This document shows, in pieces, positions 1 to 5,694 of a stretch of DNA of 5,755 nucleotides. Every line of letters starts with the position of its first letter. Position 1 is the first letter of the stretch. The translations under genes were made by a program, and so were the position numbers. Source of the stretch: an uncultured Clostridia bacterium (GTDB lineage Bacteria > Bacillota > Clostridia > Christensenellales > Borkfalkiaceae). Under the pieces are notes generated by a model that saw only the letters and a list, made by a program, of their open reading frames with translations, searched no databases and was not told where the DNA came from. The DNA is taken from the NCBI GenBank assembly GCA_947632165.1, contig CANROI010000092.1:1-5755 (forward strand). The letters run 5' to 3'.

Positions 1-58
1 GTGGCAAAATTTTTCGGCTTGACATTTTCTTTGCAATTTGTTGACACCGCTTTTTTTG
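1..58. other. AT-rich left flank, no supported gene
   Basis: This stretch lies downstream of the XRE gene and its terminator and is AT-rich. It holds two copies of TTGACA on the plus strand (19-24 and 41-46), 22 bases apart, but neither has a good -10 at 16-18 bases. Plus frame 1 is open from base 1 to 120, but it runs antisense into the XRE gene and has no coding look. I see no gene here that I can support. Confidence 0.5.
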
Positions 59-82
59 AAAAAAGAACGGCTTTAAGCCACT
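59..82 (-). terminator. Intrinsic terminator of the XRE gene
   Basis: Read on the minus strand, bases 82-66 fold into a 7-bp stem (two of the pairs are G-U) with a 3-base loop, followed by C and then six T residues at 64-59. It lies 7 bases beyond the stop codon of the XRE gene. The stem is short, so termination may be partial, but the position and the T-run fit a rho-independent terminator. Confidence 0.6.
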
Positions 83-88
83 CCTTGA

Positions 89-565
89 TCATCTTCCGTT
101 TTTATCTTTTAGCTTTAATATGATTATGTAGGCGCCGATCAGAATCAGAATCACGGCAACGGCCAGCGCGACGTAAAAAGCGTACGGCGGGATGCTGTAC
201 GAGTTGTCCATCATATCCCCGGTGTTGGACGTCAGGCAGATAAGCCCCAAGCAGACCGTGACGAACGTCATCAACAGGACCGCCACCGAAAGAACCGCGA
301 TCAGGATCGTAAAGGTCTTTTGCCTCTTGATACGCCGCGCATGCTCCGCGCGGTCGTCCTCACTGCTTGCGCCGTCGCCGAGAAATTCTTCCCGTGAGAG
401 ATCCAACACCCGGCACAGCAGATCGATGTTCTCACTGTTCGGCTGAAACTTGTCGTTCTCCCATTGGGAGATCGTCTGGCGGGACACCCCCACCGCCTCT
501 GCCAAATACTCCTGCGAAAAGCCTTTTGCCTTGCGCGCCCTGTAAATTTTCTCTCCCAACTGCAT
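89..565 (-). CDS. XRE-family helix-turn-helix regulator with two membrane segments
   Basis: The product has 158 residues. Residues 3-60 are a Cro/C1-type (XRE) helix-turn-helix, with the typical run GFSQEYLAEAVGVSRQTISQ (15-34) followed by WENDKFQPNSENIDLL and then VLDLSREEFLG. A charged linker (about 61-83) leads to two strongly hydrophobic segments at about 84-112 and 126-151, and a basic tail KLKDKNGR. This predicts a DNA-binding protein anchored in the cytoplasmic membrane, with both termini inside. The frame stays open upstream to 676, but the ATG at 563-565 is chosen because GGAGG (573-577 on the complement) precedes it by 7 bases and because the HTH family starts here. The extra upstream part would also cross the gene's own promoter. 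It has its own promoter and terminator, so it is separate from the arabinose operon. Its targets and signal are unknown. HTH-plus-membrane proteins of this size are common in Clostridia, usually without an assigned function. Confidence 0.88.
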   Translation of the reverse strand: MQLGEKIYRARKAKGFSQEYLAEAVGVSRQTISQWENDKFQPNSENIDLLCRVLDLSREEFLGDGASSEDDRAEHARRIKRQKTFTILIAVLSVAVLLMTFVTVCLGLICLTSNTGDMMDNSYSIPPYAFYVALAVAVILILIGAYIIILKLKDKNGR

Positions 566-602
566 ACCGCCGCCTCCATGCAATTTTTTTCGGATCCATT
601 TG

Positions 603-631
603 ATTATATCAGATCCCGGCGCAAAAATCAA
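603..631 (-). promoter_or_regulatory. Promoter of the XRE regulator gene
   Basis: On the minus strand a -35 TTGATT (631-626) and a perfect -10 TATAAT (608-603) are separated by exactly 17 bases. The -10 lies about 37 bases before the ATG of the XRE gene. This is a near-consensus vegetative (sigma-A type) promoter, so constitutive expression is likely unless a repressor acts. The -35 sits directly after the arabinose operon terminator. Confidence 0.8.
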
Positions 632-637
632 GCGGAA

Positions 638-662
638 AGCCCCCGGATCGCGTCCGGGGGCT
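638..662 (-). terminator. Terminator of the arabinose operon
   Basis: A perfect 10-bp GC-rich stem (AGCCCCCGGA at 638-647 with TCCGGGGGCT at 653-662) encloses a 5-base loop. It lies 76 bases past the araA stop. Read on the minus strand it is followed by TTTCCGCTTGATTTTT (overlapping the stem end), a broken T-tract, so it fits a rho-independent terminator for the upstream operon. It also insulates the XRE promoter just downstream. The weakness of the T-tract leaves some chance of read-through. Confidence 0.7.
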
Positions 663-738
663 CTTCTTCGCGGCAATCTCTTATCCGCTGCCGCAATAGC
701 CGGATTTTTTCGCGGACCTTTTCAGGCGCTGCGCCGCA

Positions 739-2199
739 CTATTGCTTCGGTTTCCAAACTTCATCCGCCCACAGGAGCTGCTGTTTGAAGGCGTTGAGCT
801 CCGTCTTTTCGTCGATGACGACGACTTCCACGCCCCAGGCATTGCCGAGGTCGATCATCTCCTGCGCCGTGACGACGGAGGAGACCACCGTGTGATGCGC
901 GCCGCCCGCATAGATCCATGCCGCAACGCCGTCTTTGAAGTTGGGCCGATACTTCCACATCAACCCTGCGACGGGCAGTTTGGGCATCTTGTGCGGGTAT
1001 TTCACGAGTTCGATCTTCTGCACGATGAGCCGCATCCGGTTGCCCATGTCGACCATGGAGACCGCGATCGCCTCGGGCGCCGAGATCCCCTCGAACACGA
1101 GCCGTGCGGGATCGCTCTTTCCGCCGATCCCCAAGGGATGCACTTGGATCTCGGGCTTTGTGGCCGCGAACTGCGGGGAGACCTCGAGCATGTGTGCGCC
1201 GAGGCAGAGCCCGTCTTTGAGATCGTAGGTGTAGTCCTCCATCATGCCCGTGCCCTTCTGATCCGCCATGTACTGCATGACCGCGCCGAGCGCCGCGATC
1301 TTCCAATCCCCCTCTGCGCCGAAGCCGTAGCCCTTGCTCTGCAAATCCTGAATGGCGAGCCCGGGGAGCTGGTTGAGCCCATTCAGCGTGCCGAAGTGAT
1401 CGACGATCCCGATATAGCCCCCCTTCTCGCGGCAGAAGCGCTCGATCGCGATCTCGTACTTCGCCTGTTCCCGCACGACGGAGATCCTGTCCGTGGCCAT
1501 CGTGTACTTCTTCGCGTATTCCGCCATGAGCGCGTCGATCTCCCCCTCCGTGACCTCTTCGATGTATGCGACGAGCTCCGCGATGGGATAGTAGTCGACC
1601 TGCCAGCCGAGTTTTTCGTGCGCGTCGATCTTGTCGCCCTCGGTGACGGCGACGTCGCGCATGTTGTCGGAAAATCTGCACACCTTCACCGTGCCGGAGA
1701 AGGCGAGCCCCGCCGCGACGCGGCACCAGGAGGCGAGCTCCTTCAGCGCCGACGGGTCGGTATAGTGCCCGACGATGACCTTGTTGTCGATCCGCATCCG
1801 GGCGACGATGTAGCCGAACTCCCTGTCGCCGTGCGCCGCCTGATTTTCGTTCATGAAATCCATATCGATGGTATCATAGGGCAGCTGCTCGTTGTACTGC
1901 GTGGCGAAGTGACACATCGGCTTTTGCAGAAGCTTCAGCCCCTTGATCCACATTTTGGCGGGCGAAAAAGTATGGCACCAGGTGATGACGCCGACGCAGT
2001 TTTCATCCGAATTGACCTTCTTCACCGCCGCAACGATCTCCTCCGAACTCTTGCATGTCGTGAGATACTTGACCGTGACGGGCATGAAGCTGTTCACACA
2101 GTTTGCCATCTCCTCGGAATGCTGCGCGACGTGCTCCAAAACGTCGTCGCCGTAAAGAGTCTGCGATCCCGTGAGCCAATAAACGATCTTTTCCTTCAT
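739..2199 (-). CDS. araA: L-arabinose isomerase
   Basis: AraA (EC 5.3.1.4) converts L-arabinose to L-ribulose in the cytoplasm, using a divalent metal, usually Mn2+. The product has 486 residues, against about 500 for the E. coli enzyme. It starts with the family signature WLTGSQTLYG (8-17). The catalytic and metal-binding residues known from E. coli (Glu306, Glu333, His350, His450) have clear counterparts: Glu296 in GFGAEGDWK, Glu321 in MEDYTYD, His336 in LGAHMLEV, and His435/His436 in GGAHHTV. The C-terminus VWKPKQ looks complete. The frame is open to 2226, but the ATG at 2197-2199 is chosen because it gives the usual AraA N-terminus and has GGGAGGGG (2207-2214) upstream, about 9 bases away measured from the GGAGG core. 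It is the last gene of the operon, 72 bases after araD, and is followed by a terminator. Some AraA enzymes also isomerise D-galactose; this cannot be judged from sequence alone. Confidence 0.97.
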   Translation of the reverse strand: MKEKIVYWLTGSQTLYGDDVLEHVAQHSEEMANCVNSFMPVTVKYLTTCKSSEEIVAAVKKVNSDENCVGVITWCHTFSPAKMWIKGLKLLQKPMCHFATQYNEQLPYDTIDMDFMNENQAAHGDREFGYIVARMRIDNKVIVGHYTDPSALKELASWCRVAAGLAFSGTVKVCRFSDNMRDVAVTEGDKIDAHEKLGWQVDYYPIAELVAYIEEVTEGEIDALMAEYAKKYTMATDRISVVREQAKYEIAIERFCREKGGYIGIVDHFGTLNGLNQLPGLAIQDLQSKGYGFGAEGDWKIAALGAVMQYMADQKGTGMMEDYTYDLKDGLCLGAHMLEVSPQFAATKPEIQVHPLGIGGKSDPARLVFEGISAPEAIAVSMVDMGNRMRLIVQKIELVKYPHKMPKLPVAGLMWKYRPNFKDGVAAWIYAGGAHHTVVSSVVTAQEMIDLGNAWGVEVVVIDEKTELNAFKQQLLWADEVWKPKQ

Positions 2200-2248
2200 G
2201 AATGTACCCCTCCCAAAGGCTTGCATTTTTTATTTTTGATTTTACACG

Positions 2249-2269
2249 CCCGCTTTTCAACGAAACGGG
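2249..2269 (-). other. Hairpin between araD and araA
   Basis: Beginning two bases after the araD stop codon, the transcript can form a 7-bp stem (CCCGUUU with AAGCGGG, one G-U pair) with a 7-base loop. It is followed by an A-rich stretch and then the araA ribosome binding site. No T-run follows in the operon direction, so it is not a terminator. It may mark an mRNA processing or stability site that sets araA levels relative to araD. Function is inferred only from its position. Confidence 0.35.
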
Positions 2270-2271
2270 AG

Positions 2272-2961
2272 CTATTTCTGCCCGTAGTAGGCATTCTTGC
2301 CGTGTTTGCGGAGATAATGCTTTTCGAGCATGGCTCCGTCCGCACGGGGAACGTCCGGCGCGATCGCCTCCGTAAGACAGGCCATCTTCGCGACCTCTTC
2401 GAGCACGGTCGCATGATAGACCGAACTTTCGGCGTCTTCCCCGAATGCGAATACGCCGTGGCGCTTCACCAGAACGCCCGGCACTTCGAGGGGATCGAGC
2501 CCCTTGAACCGCTCGATGATGACGAGCCCCGTGTTCTTCTCGTACGCGCCCCCGATCTCCTCCTTCGTGAGCGCGCGGGTGCAGGGAATGTCGCCGTAGA
2601 AGTAGTCCGCATGCGTCGTCCCGTAAAAGGGAATGTCTCGCCCCGCCTGCGCCCAAGCGGTGGCAAACGTCGAGTGGGTATGCGTGACGCCGCCCAAAGC
2701 GGGAAACGCCTTATAGAGTTCGAGGTGGGTGGGCGTATCCGACGACGGGCGGAGCTCCCCCTCCACCGTCTTTCCGTCGAGGTCCACCACGACCATATCC
2801 TTCGGGCTCATCTGATCGTACGGGACCCCGGAGGGCTTGATGACGACGAGCCCGCACGCGCGGTCGATCCCGCTCACGTTCCCCCAGGTGAACAGCACGA
2901 GCCCGTTTTTTACGAGTTCGAGATTGGCTTTCAGTACCGCCTCTTTGAGTTGTTCCAGCAT
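2272..2961 (-). CDS. araD: L-ribulose-5-phosphate 4-epimerase
   Basis: AraD (EC 5.1.3.4) converts L-ribulose 5-phosphate to D-xylulose 5-phosphate by retro-aldol cleavage and re-addition, the last step before the pentose phosphate pathway. The product has 229 residues, close to the 231 of E. coli AraD, and belongs to the class II aldolase family. Expected residues are visible: TWGNVSG near 25-31, KPSG at 42-45 and RPSSDTPTH at 71-79; zinc ligands His94 and His96 in THTHS and His168 in KRHGVF; Asp119 in HADYF, matching the catalytic Asp120 of E. coli; and a terminal KNAYYGQ, whose Tyr226 matches the catalytic Tyr229. The ATG at 2959-2961 is chosen over the longer open frame to 2997 because GGAGG (2967-2971) lies 5 bases upstream and the family starts MLEQLKEAV. 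It is the middle gene of the operon, 47 bases after the kinase. Closely related aldolases act on other sugar phosphates (for example UlaF or SgbE on ascorbate-derived L-ribulose 5-phosphate), but the neighbours settle the arabinose role. Confidence 0.96.
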   Translation of the reverse strand: MLEQLKEAVLKANLELVKNGLVLFTWGNVSGIDRACGLVVIKPSGVPYDQMSPKDMVVVDLDGKTVEGELRPSSDTPTHLELYKAFPALGGVTHTHSTFATAWAQAGRDIPFYGTTHADYFYGDIPCTRALTKEEIGGAYEKNTGLVIIERFKGLDPLEVPGVLVKRHGVFAFGEDAESSVYHATVLEEVAKMACLTEAIAPDVPRADGAMLEKHYLRKHGKNAYYGQK

Positions 2962-2978
2962 AGTTTCCTCCGGATGAT

Positions 2979-3004
2979 GCCGCCGTGGGAAGTGCACCCG
3001 CGGC
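2979..3004 (-). other. Imperfect hairpin between the kinase gene and araD
   Basis: In the 47-base gap, GCCGC and GCGGC (2979-2983 and 3000-3004) can pair, with an inner GGG/CCC stem and a small bulge. It sits just upstream of the araD ribosome binding site (2967-2971) and just after the kinase stop. It lacks a T-run, so it is not a terminator. It could influence mRNA stability or araD translation; this is inference from position only. Confidence 0.25.
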
Positions 3005-3008
3005 CGAT

Positions 3009-4583
3009 TTACAGTCTCTCTACGGCCTTCCGTACGATGGGAAGCCCGCCCGAATAGCGCTTTGCAAAGGCGCGGAATCCCTCCACGTCCGCAGGATCGG
3101 GCGCTACCGTGATCCCCTGCTGCCCCGCGAATACCTCCGTTTCGAGATACTTCTCGAGGGGCTCTTCCCTATGGAGCAGGTAGTTCGCGAGGATCGCCAT
3201 GCCCCAGGCGCCACCCTCGCCCGCCGTGCTCTGAACGGTGACGGGAGAATCGAGCGCGGCCGCCAAAATGCTCTGCGCGACGCCCTCCGTCTTGAAAATG
3301 CCGCCGTGCCCCGTGATCCGGTCGAGCGCGACGCCCTCCTCTTCGAAGAGGATATCGCAGCCGACTTTGAGGGCGCCGAATGCGGAATACAGGTGCGCGC
3401 GCATGAAGTTGGCGAGGGTAAATTTCGCGTTCGCCGTCCGCACGAACAGCGGCCTGCCGTGCTCCACCCGTGTGACGTGCTCGTTGGAGATATAGTTATA
3501 GGCGAGCAGCCCGCCGCAGTCCTTCTCCCCTTCAAGCGCCTTCCGATAGAGCAATTCATAGAGCTCGCCGCTCTCCTTCTCGACGCCGAGAAGCGCGGCA
3601 AATTCTTTGAACAAATTCACCCAAGCGTTGAGGTCGGAGGTGCAGTTGTTGCAATGCACCATGCCGACGAGCTCACCCGTGGGTGTTGTGACGAGGTCGA
3701 TCTCGGGATGCACCTTTTTGAGTTCCCCCTCGAGCACGATCATCGCGAATACGCTCGTCCCCGCCGAAACATTGCCCGTGCGGGGCCTTACGGCATTCGT
3801 CGCCACCATGCCCGTGCCCGCGTCCCCCTCCGGGGGGCAGAGCGGGATCCCCGGCTCTAAATCTCCCTCGGGGTCGAGAAAGGCGGCGCCCTCTTCGGTG
3901 AGCGTTCCCGCGTCCTCCCCCGCGAGCAAAATTTCGGGGAGGATCTCCTCCGCGCGGTACGGCACGCTGCCCAATACGAGCCGGTCGAATTTCACGAGCA
4001 TCTCCGCGGAATACCGCTTCGTGGCGGGGTCGACGGGAAAGATGCCCGAGGCCTCGCCGATCCCCACGACCTTTCTGCCCGTGAGCAACCGATGCACATA
4101 GCCCGAAAGCGTCGTGAGATAGGAAATGTTCTTCACATGCTCCTCGCCGTTTAAGATCGCCTGATACAGATGGGCGATCGTCCAGCGGGCGGGTATATGG
4201 TAGCCGAAGAGCGCAGTGAGCTCCTCCGCCGCGGCGGCCGCCGTGTTGTTCCGCCAGGTGAGGAAGGGCGCGAGCAGAACTCCGCTTTCATCGAACGCCA
4301 TATAGCCGTGCATCATCGCGGAAATGCCGATCGCGCCGATCTTACACAGCGTGATGCCATACTTTTTCTTCACGTCCGCTTTGAGCGCCGCATAGGCGGT
4401 CTGCAGGCCGCGGCGGATATCTTCGAGCGTGTACGTCCAGACGTTCCCGACATGGCGGTTTTCCCAATCGTGGGAGCCTGCGGCGAGCGGCGTGTTGTGC
4501 TCATCCACCAGCACTGCCTTGATGCGCGTGGAGCCGAACTCCACCCCGAGCGCGGTTTTGCAAAGATCGATGCAGGGATCCAT
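3009..4583 (-). CDS. Ribulokinase, FGGY carbohydrate kinase family (AraK-like)
   Basis: The kinase is predicted to phosphorylate L-ribulose to L-ribulose 5-phosphate with ATP (EC 2.7.1.16). The product has 524 residues, shorter than E. coli AraB (566). FGGY marks are present in order: an N-terminal phosphate-binding strand LGVEFGSTRIKAVLVD (12-27); a sugar-side region GISAMMHGYMAFD (86-98) and LTWRNN (108-113); the likely catalytic Asp254 in PEGDAGTGMVA; the second phosphate motif GNVSAGTS (270-277); and adenosine-site segments ITGHGGIF (423-430) and AGEGGAWGMA (454-463). The sequence does not look like classical AraB, whose N-terminal half reads differently. From memory it fits better with the non-orthologous ribulokinase AraK described in Clostridium acetobutylicum; that subfamily call is inference, so no symbol is given. 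The ATG at 4581-4583 follows GGAGG (4589-4593) by 5 bases. It is the first gene of the operon, divergent from the AraC-type regulator. A related FGGY specificity (xylulose, for example) cannot be excluded by sequence alone, but araD and araA follow directly. Confidence 0.9.
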   Translation of the reverse strand: MDPCIDLCKTALGVEFGSTRIKAVLVDEHNTPLAAGSHDWENRHVGNVWTYTLEDIRRGLQTAYAALKADVKKKYGITLCKIGAIGISAMMHGYMAFDESGVLLAPFLTWRNNTAAAAAEELTALFGYHIPARWTIAHLYQAILNGEEHVKNISYLTTLSGYVHRLLTGRKVVGIGEASGIFPVDPATKRYSAEMLVKFDRLVLGSVPYRAEEILPEILLAGEDAGTLTEEGAAFLDPEGDLEPGIPLCPPEGDAGTGMVATNAVRPRTGNVSAGTSVFAMIVLEGELKKVHPEIDLVTTPTGELVGMVHCNNCTSDLNAWVNLFKEFAALLGVEKESGELYELLYRKALEGEKDCGGLLAYNYISNEHVTRVEHGRPLFVRTANAKFTLANFMRAHLYSAFGALKVGCDILFEEEGVALDRITGHGGIFKTEGVAQSILAAALDSPVTVQSTAGEGGAWGMAILANYLLHREEPLEKYLETEVFAGQQGITVAPDPADVEGFRAFAKRYSGGLPIVRKAVERL

Positions 4584-4616
4584 TGTCTCCTCCCGTCAAA
4601 TATTTTTCCGACTATC

Positions 4617-4645
4617 AGTTTATCACCTCCGCCCCGCTTCCTCAA
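4617..4645 (-). promoter_or_regulatory. Probable promoter of the arabinose operon
   Basis: On the minus strand, TTGAGG (4645-4640) and TAAACT (4622-4617) are 17 bases apart, and TG one base before the -10 makes it an extended type. Transcription would start near 4610, leaving a leader of about 27 bases. Both hexamers match consensus at four of six positions, which suits a promoter that needs an activator. An imperfect inverted repeat (4637-4650) overlaps the -35, and two copies of TATCA (4613-4617 and 4621-4625) overlap the -10. Confidence 0.55.
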
Positions 4646-4662
4646 GAAAGTTTTTGCGCAAC

Positions 4663-4687
4663 TATGGACATTTACAGCTGTTTATGG
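4663..4687. promoter_or_regulatory. Candidate AraC-type operator (TATGG direct repeat)
   Basis: TATGG occurs at 4663-4667 and again at 4683-4687, 20 bases apart, about two helical turns. AraC-family proteins commonly bind direct half-sites with roughly this spacing. Between them lies a perfect palindrome ACAGCTGT (4674-4681), and just outside is another, TTGCGCAA (4654-4661). The region overlaps the -35 and reaches the -10 of the regulator's own promoter, and lies just upstream of the operon promoter, so binding could both activate the operon and limit the regulator's own synthesis. The short repeats may be chance. Confidence 0.3.
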
Positions 4688-4693
4688 TATAAT
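4665..4693 (+). promoter_or_regulatory. Promoter of the AraC-type regulator gene
   Basis: TGGACA (4665-4670, one mismatch from TTGACA) and a perfect TATAAT (4688-4693) are 17 bases apart, with an extended -10 TGG at 4685-4687. Transcription should start near 4700, only about 20 bases before the ATG. This is a strong vegetative promoter, so the regulator is probably made at all times unless it represses itself through overlapping repeats. Confidence 0.8.
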
Positions 4694-4722
4694 GATCGCA
4701 AATCGGGGAGGAAAAAACCATT

Positions 4723-5583
4723 ATGATCGTAAACCGGGAATCGCGGCATTATCCGGGCGCGGCGCACGTCTGGGTGGGGAAATACAAAAATCTCACGAAT
4801 CTCCCGCATTGGCATCCCGATTGCGAAATTTTCTTCGTGGAGACGGGCAGCGCGGCGGCGAACATAGACGGGAAAATTTACGAACTCGGCGAGGGAGAGA
4901 GCGTCTTCATAGACCCCTCCGCCATCCATCAGATCAAGGGGGGCGAAAGCAGCACGCTCGCCTTCTTCATCTTCGACAGCATCCCCGTGAGAGACATCGT
5001 CAAAGACAGGGCGCTGCGCTCCCCCATCCTGTCCTGCGATTACGGGCTCCCCGCGCTGTTCTCGAAAATCGAAGCGGAACTCAAAGAGAGCGATCCGCTC
5101 GCCGCGCGCTCCGTGAACAACCGCATCGAGCGGCTCATGCTCGATATCTTCCTCCGCGAAGCGACGCAGGAGCGGATCCGCAAGGAGAACTTTATGGAGA
5201 CGAGGTACAAACTGCTCCTGAAAGACATCGACGAAAAATACGCCGACTACACGATCACGGACGCCGCCCGCTTTGCCGCGTTGAGCGAATCTTACTTCTC
5301 CAAGTTCTTCAAGCGCATGGCGAGCATGACGTTTACGCAGTACCTCAACCTCGTGCGGGTCGAGAAAGCGATCGCGCTCATCCATAAGAGCGAGGACACC
5401 GTGACGAAGATCGCGATCTCCTGTGGATTCGGGACGATCCGGAATTTCAACCGCGTATTCAGATCGATCACGGGCTACAGCCCGAAAAATCTTCCCGCCT
5501 CGTACAATATGCTGAGCTTGCACCCGACCTGCGCCATCGAAGATACTTTCGACCCTACCTCCTCCGATTCCGTCCTGATTTAG
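4723..5583 (+). CDS. AraC-family transcriptional regulator with cupin sensor domain
   Basis: The product has 286 residues. The N-terminal half (about 15-90) is a cupin-type ligand pocket, with LPHWHPDCEIFFVETGSA (27-44; His29, His31 and Glu35 in the usual cupin places), the turn LGEGESVFIDPSAIHQI (55-71) and His69. The C-terminal half (about 160-258) is the double helix-turn-helix of the AraC family: DAARFAALSESYFSKFFKRM, TFTQYLNLVRVEKAIALI, VTKIAISCGFGTIRNFNRVF, then GYSPKNLPASY in place of the usual GYSPxxYR. A tail of about 25 residues beyond this, rich in Ser, Thr and Asp, is longer than usual. GGAGG (4707-4711) precedes the ATG by 11 bases, a rather long spacing. It is divergent from the kinase-araD-araA operon, 139 bases away, so it most likely senses L-arabinose or an oligosaccharide of it and controls the operon. 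Being in the AraC family does not make it an orthologue of E. coli AraC, so no symbol is given, and the ligand is inferred only from its neighbours. Confidence 0.92.
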   Translation: MIVNRESRHYPGAAHVWVGKYKNLTNLPHWHPDCEIFFVETGSAAANIDGKIYELGEGESVFIDPSAIHQIKGGESSTLAFFIFDSIPVRDIVKDRALRSPILSCDYGLPALFSKIEAELKESDPLAARSVNNRIERLMLDIFLREATQERIRKENFMETRYKLLLKDIDEKYADYTITDAARFAALSESYFSKFFKRMASMTFTQYLNLVRVEKAIALIHKSEDTVTKIAISCGFGTIRNFNRVFRSITGYSPKNLPASYNMLSLHPTCAIEDTFDPTSSDSVLI

Positions 5584-5595
5584 GGCTTTAAGCCC
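5583..5595 (+). other. Short inverted repeat just past the AraC-type gene
   Basis: GGGCTTTAAGCCC begins on the last base of the stop codon. As RNA it would form a short 5-bp stem with a 3-base loop, followed by CTGTTCTTTC. It could be a weak first terminator or an mRNA end-protecting hairpin, ahead of the stronger one at 5626-5662. A similar GGCTTTAAGCC core occurs in the terminator at 59-82. Confidence 0.3.
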
Positions 5596-5625
5596 CTGTT
5601 CTTTCATAATATAAGGAATAATAAA

Positions 5626-5662
5626 GCCGCCAACGCCGCATTTCTGCGGCGTTGGCGGCCTT
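5626..5662. terminator. Strong hairpin terminator, probably bidirectional
   Basis: A perfect 15-bp GC-rich stem (5626-5640 with 5645-5659) carries a 4-base loop TTTC. On the plus strand, where it would end the AraC-type gene, it is followed only by CTTTCGG, a poor T-tract. On the minus strand it is followed by TTTATTATT (5625-5617), which is better. It therefore probably ends transcription of the regulator and of any gene arriving from the right. The stem itself is certain; the direction is inferred. Confidence 0.7.
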
Positions 5663-5694
5663 TCGGATCAATTTCAGATCGGATCAATTTCAGA
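5663..5694. repeat. Perfect 16-base tandem repeat, two copies
   Basis: TCGGATCAATTTCAGA occurs twice in immediate succession (5663-5678 and 5679-5694) without a mismatch. It directly follows the terminator hairpin. It could be a replication-slippage duplication or a pair of binding sites. No CRISPR spacing or mobile-element ends are present, so nothing more can be said of its function. Confidence 0.9.

Noticed and set aside
19..46. Two TTGACA hexamers at the left edge as plus-strand promoters
   Set aside because: No -10 hexamer is found at a workable distance, and transcription would run antisense into the XRE gene.
566..676. A 37-codon N-terminal extension of the XRE protein
   Set aside because: It would cross the gene's own promoter and part of the operon terminator, and lacks a ribosome binding site; the ATG at 563-565 has a good one.
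2239..2244. A -10-like TAAAAT (minus strand) in the araD-araA gap, suggesting an internal promoter
   Set aside because: No acceptable -35 lies 16-18 bases upstream; the nearest TTGAAA is only 10 bases away. The stretch is simply A-rich.
742..3057. A 771-codon open frame on the plus strand, antisense to araA and araD
   Set aside because: It is in register with the codons of both araA and araD, where sense codons TTA, CTA and TCA are rare because of the GC-rich codon use, so no antisense stops occur. It ends soon after entering the kinase gene, whose frame is different. Its protein is rich in Arg, Asp and His and has no family look.
4170..5387. A 405-codon plus-strand open frame covering the kinase start, the divergent promoters and half of the AraC-type gene
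   Set aside because: It crosses two promoters and two well-supported genes in other frames, and its sequence is low-complexity and Arg-rich. It is a GC-driven shadow.
4672..5607. A 311-codon minus-strand open frame opposite the AraC-type gene
   Set aside because: The plus-strand frame has a cupin and a double helix-turn-helix, a promoter and a ribosome binding site; the opposite frame has none of these.
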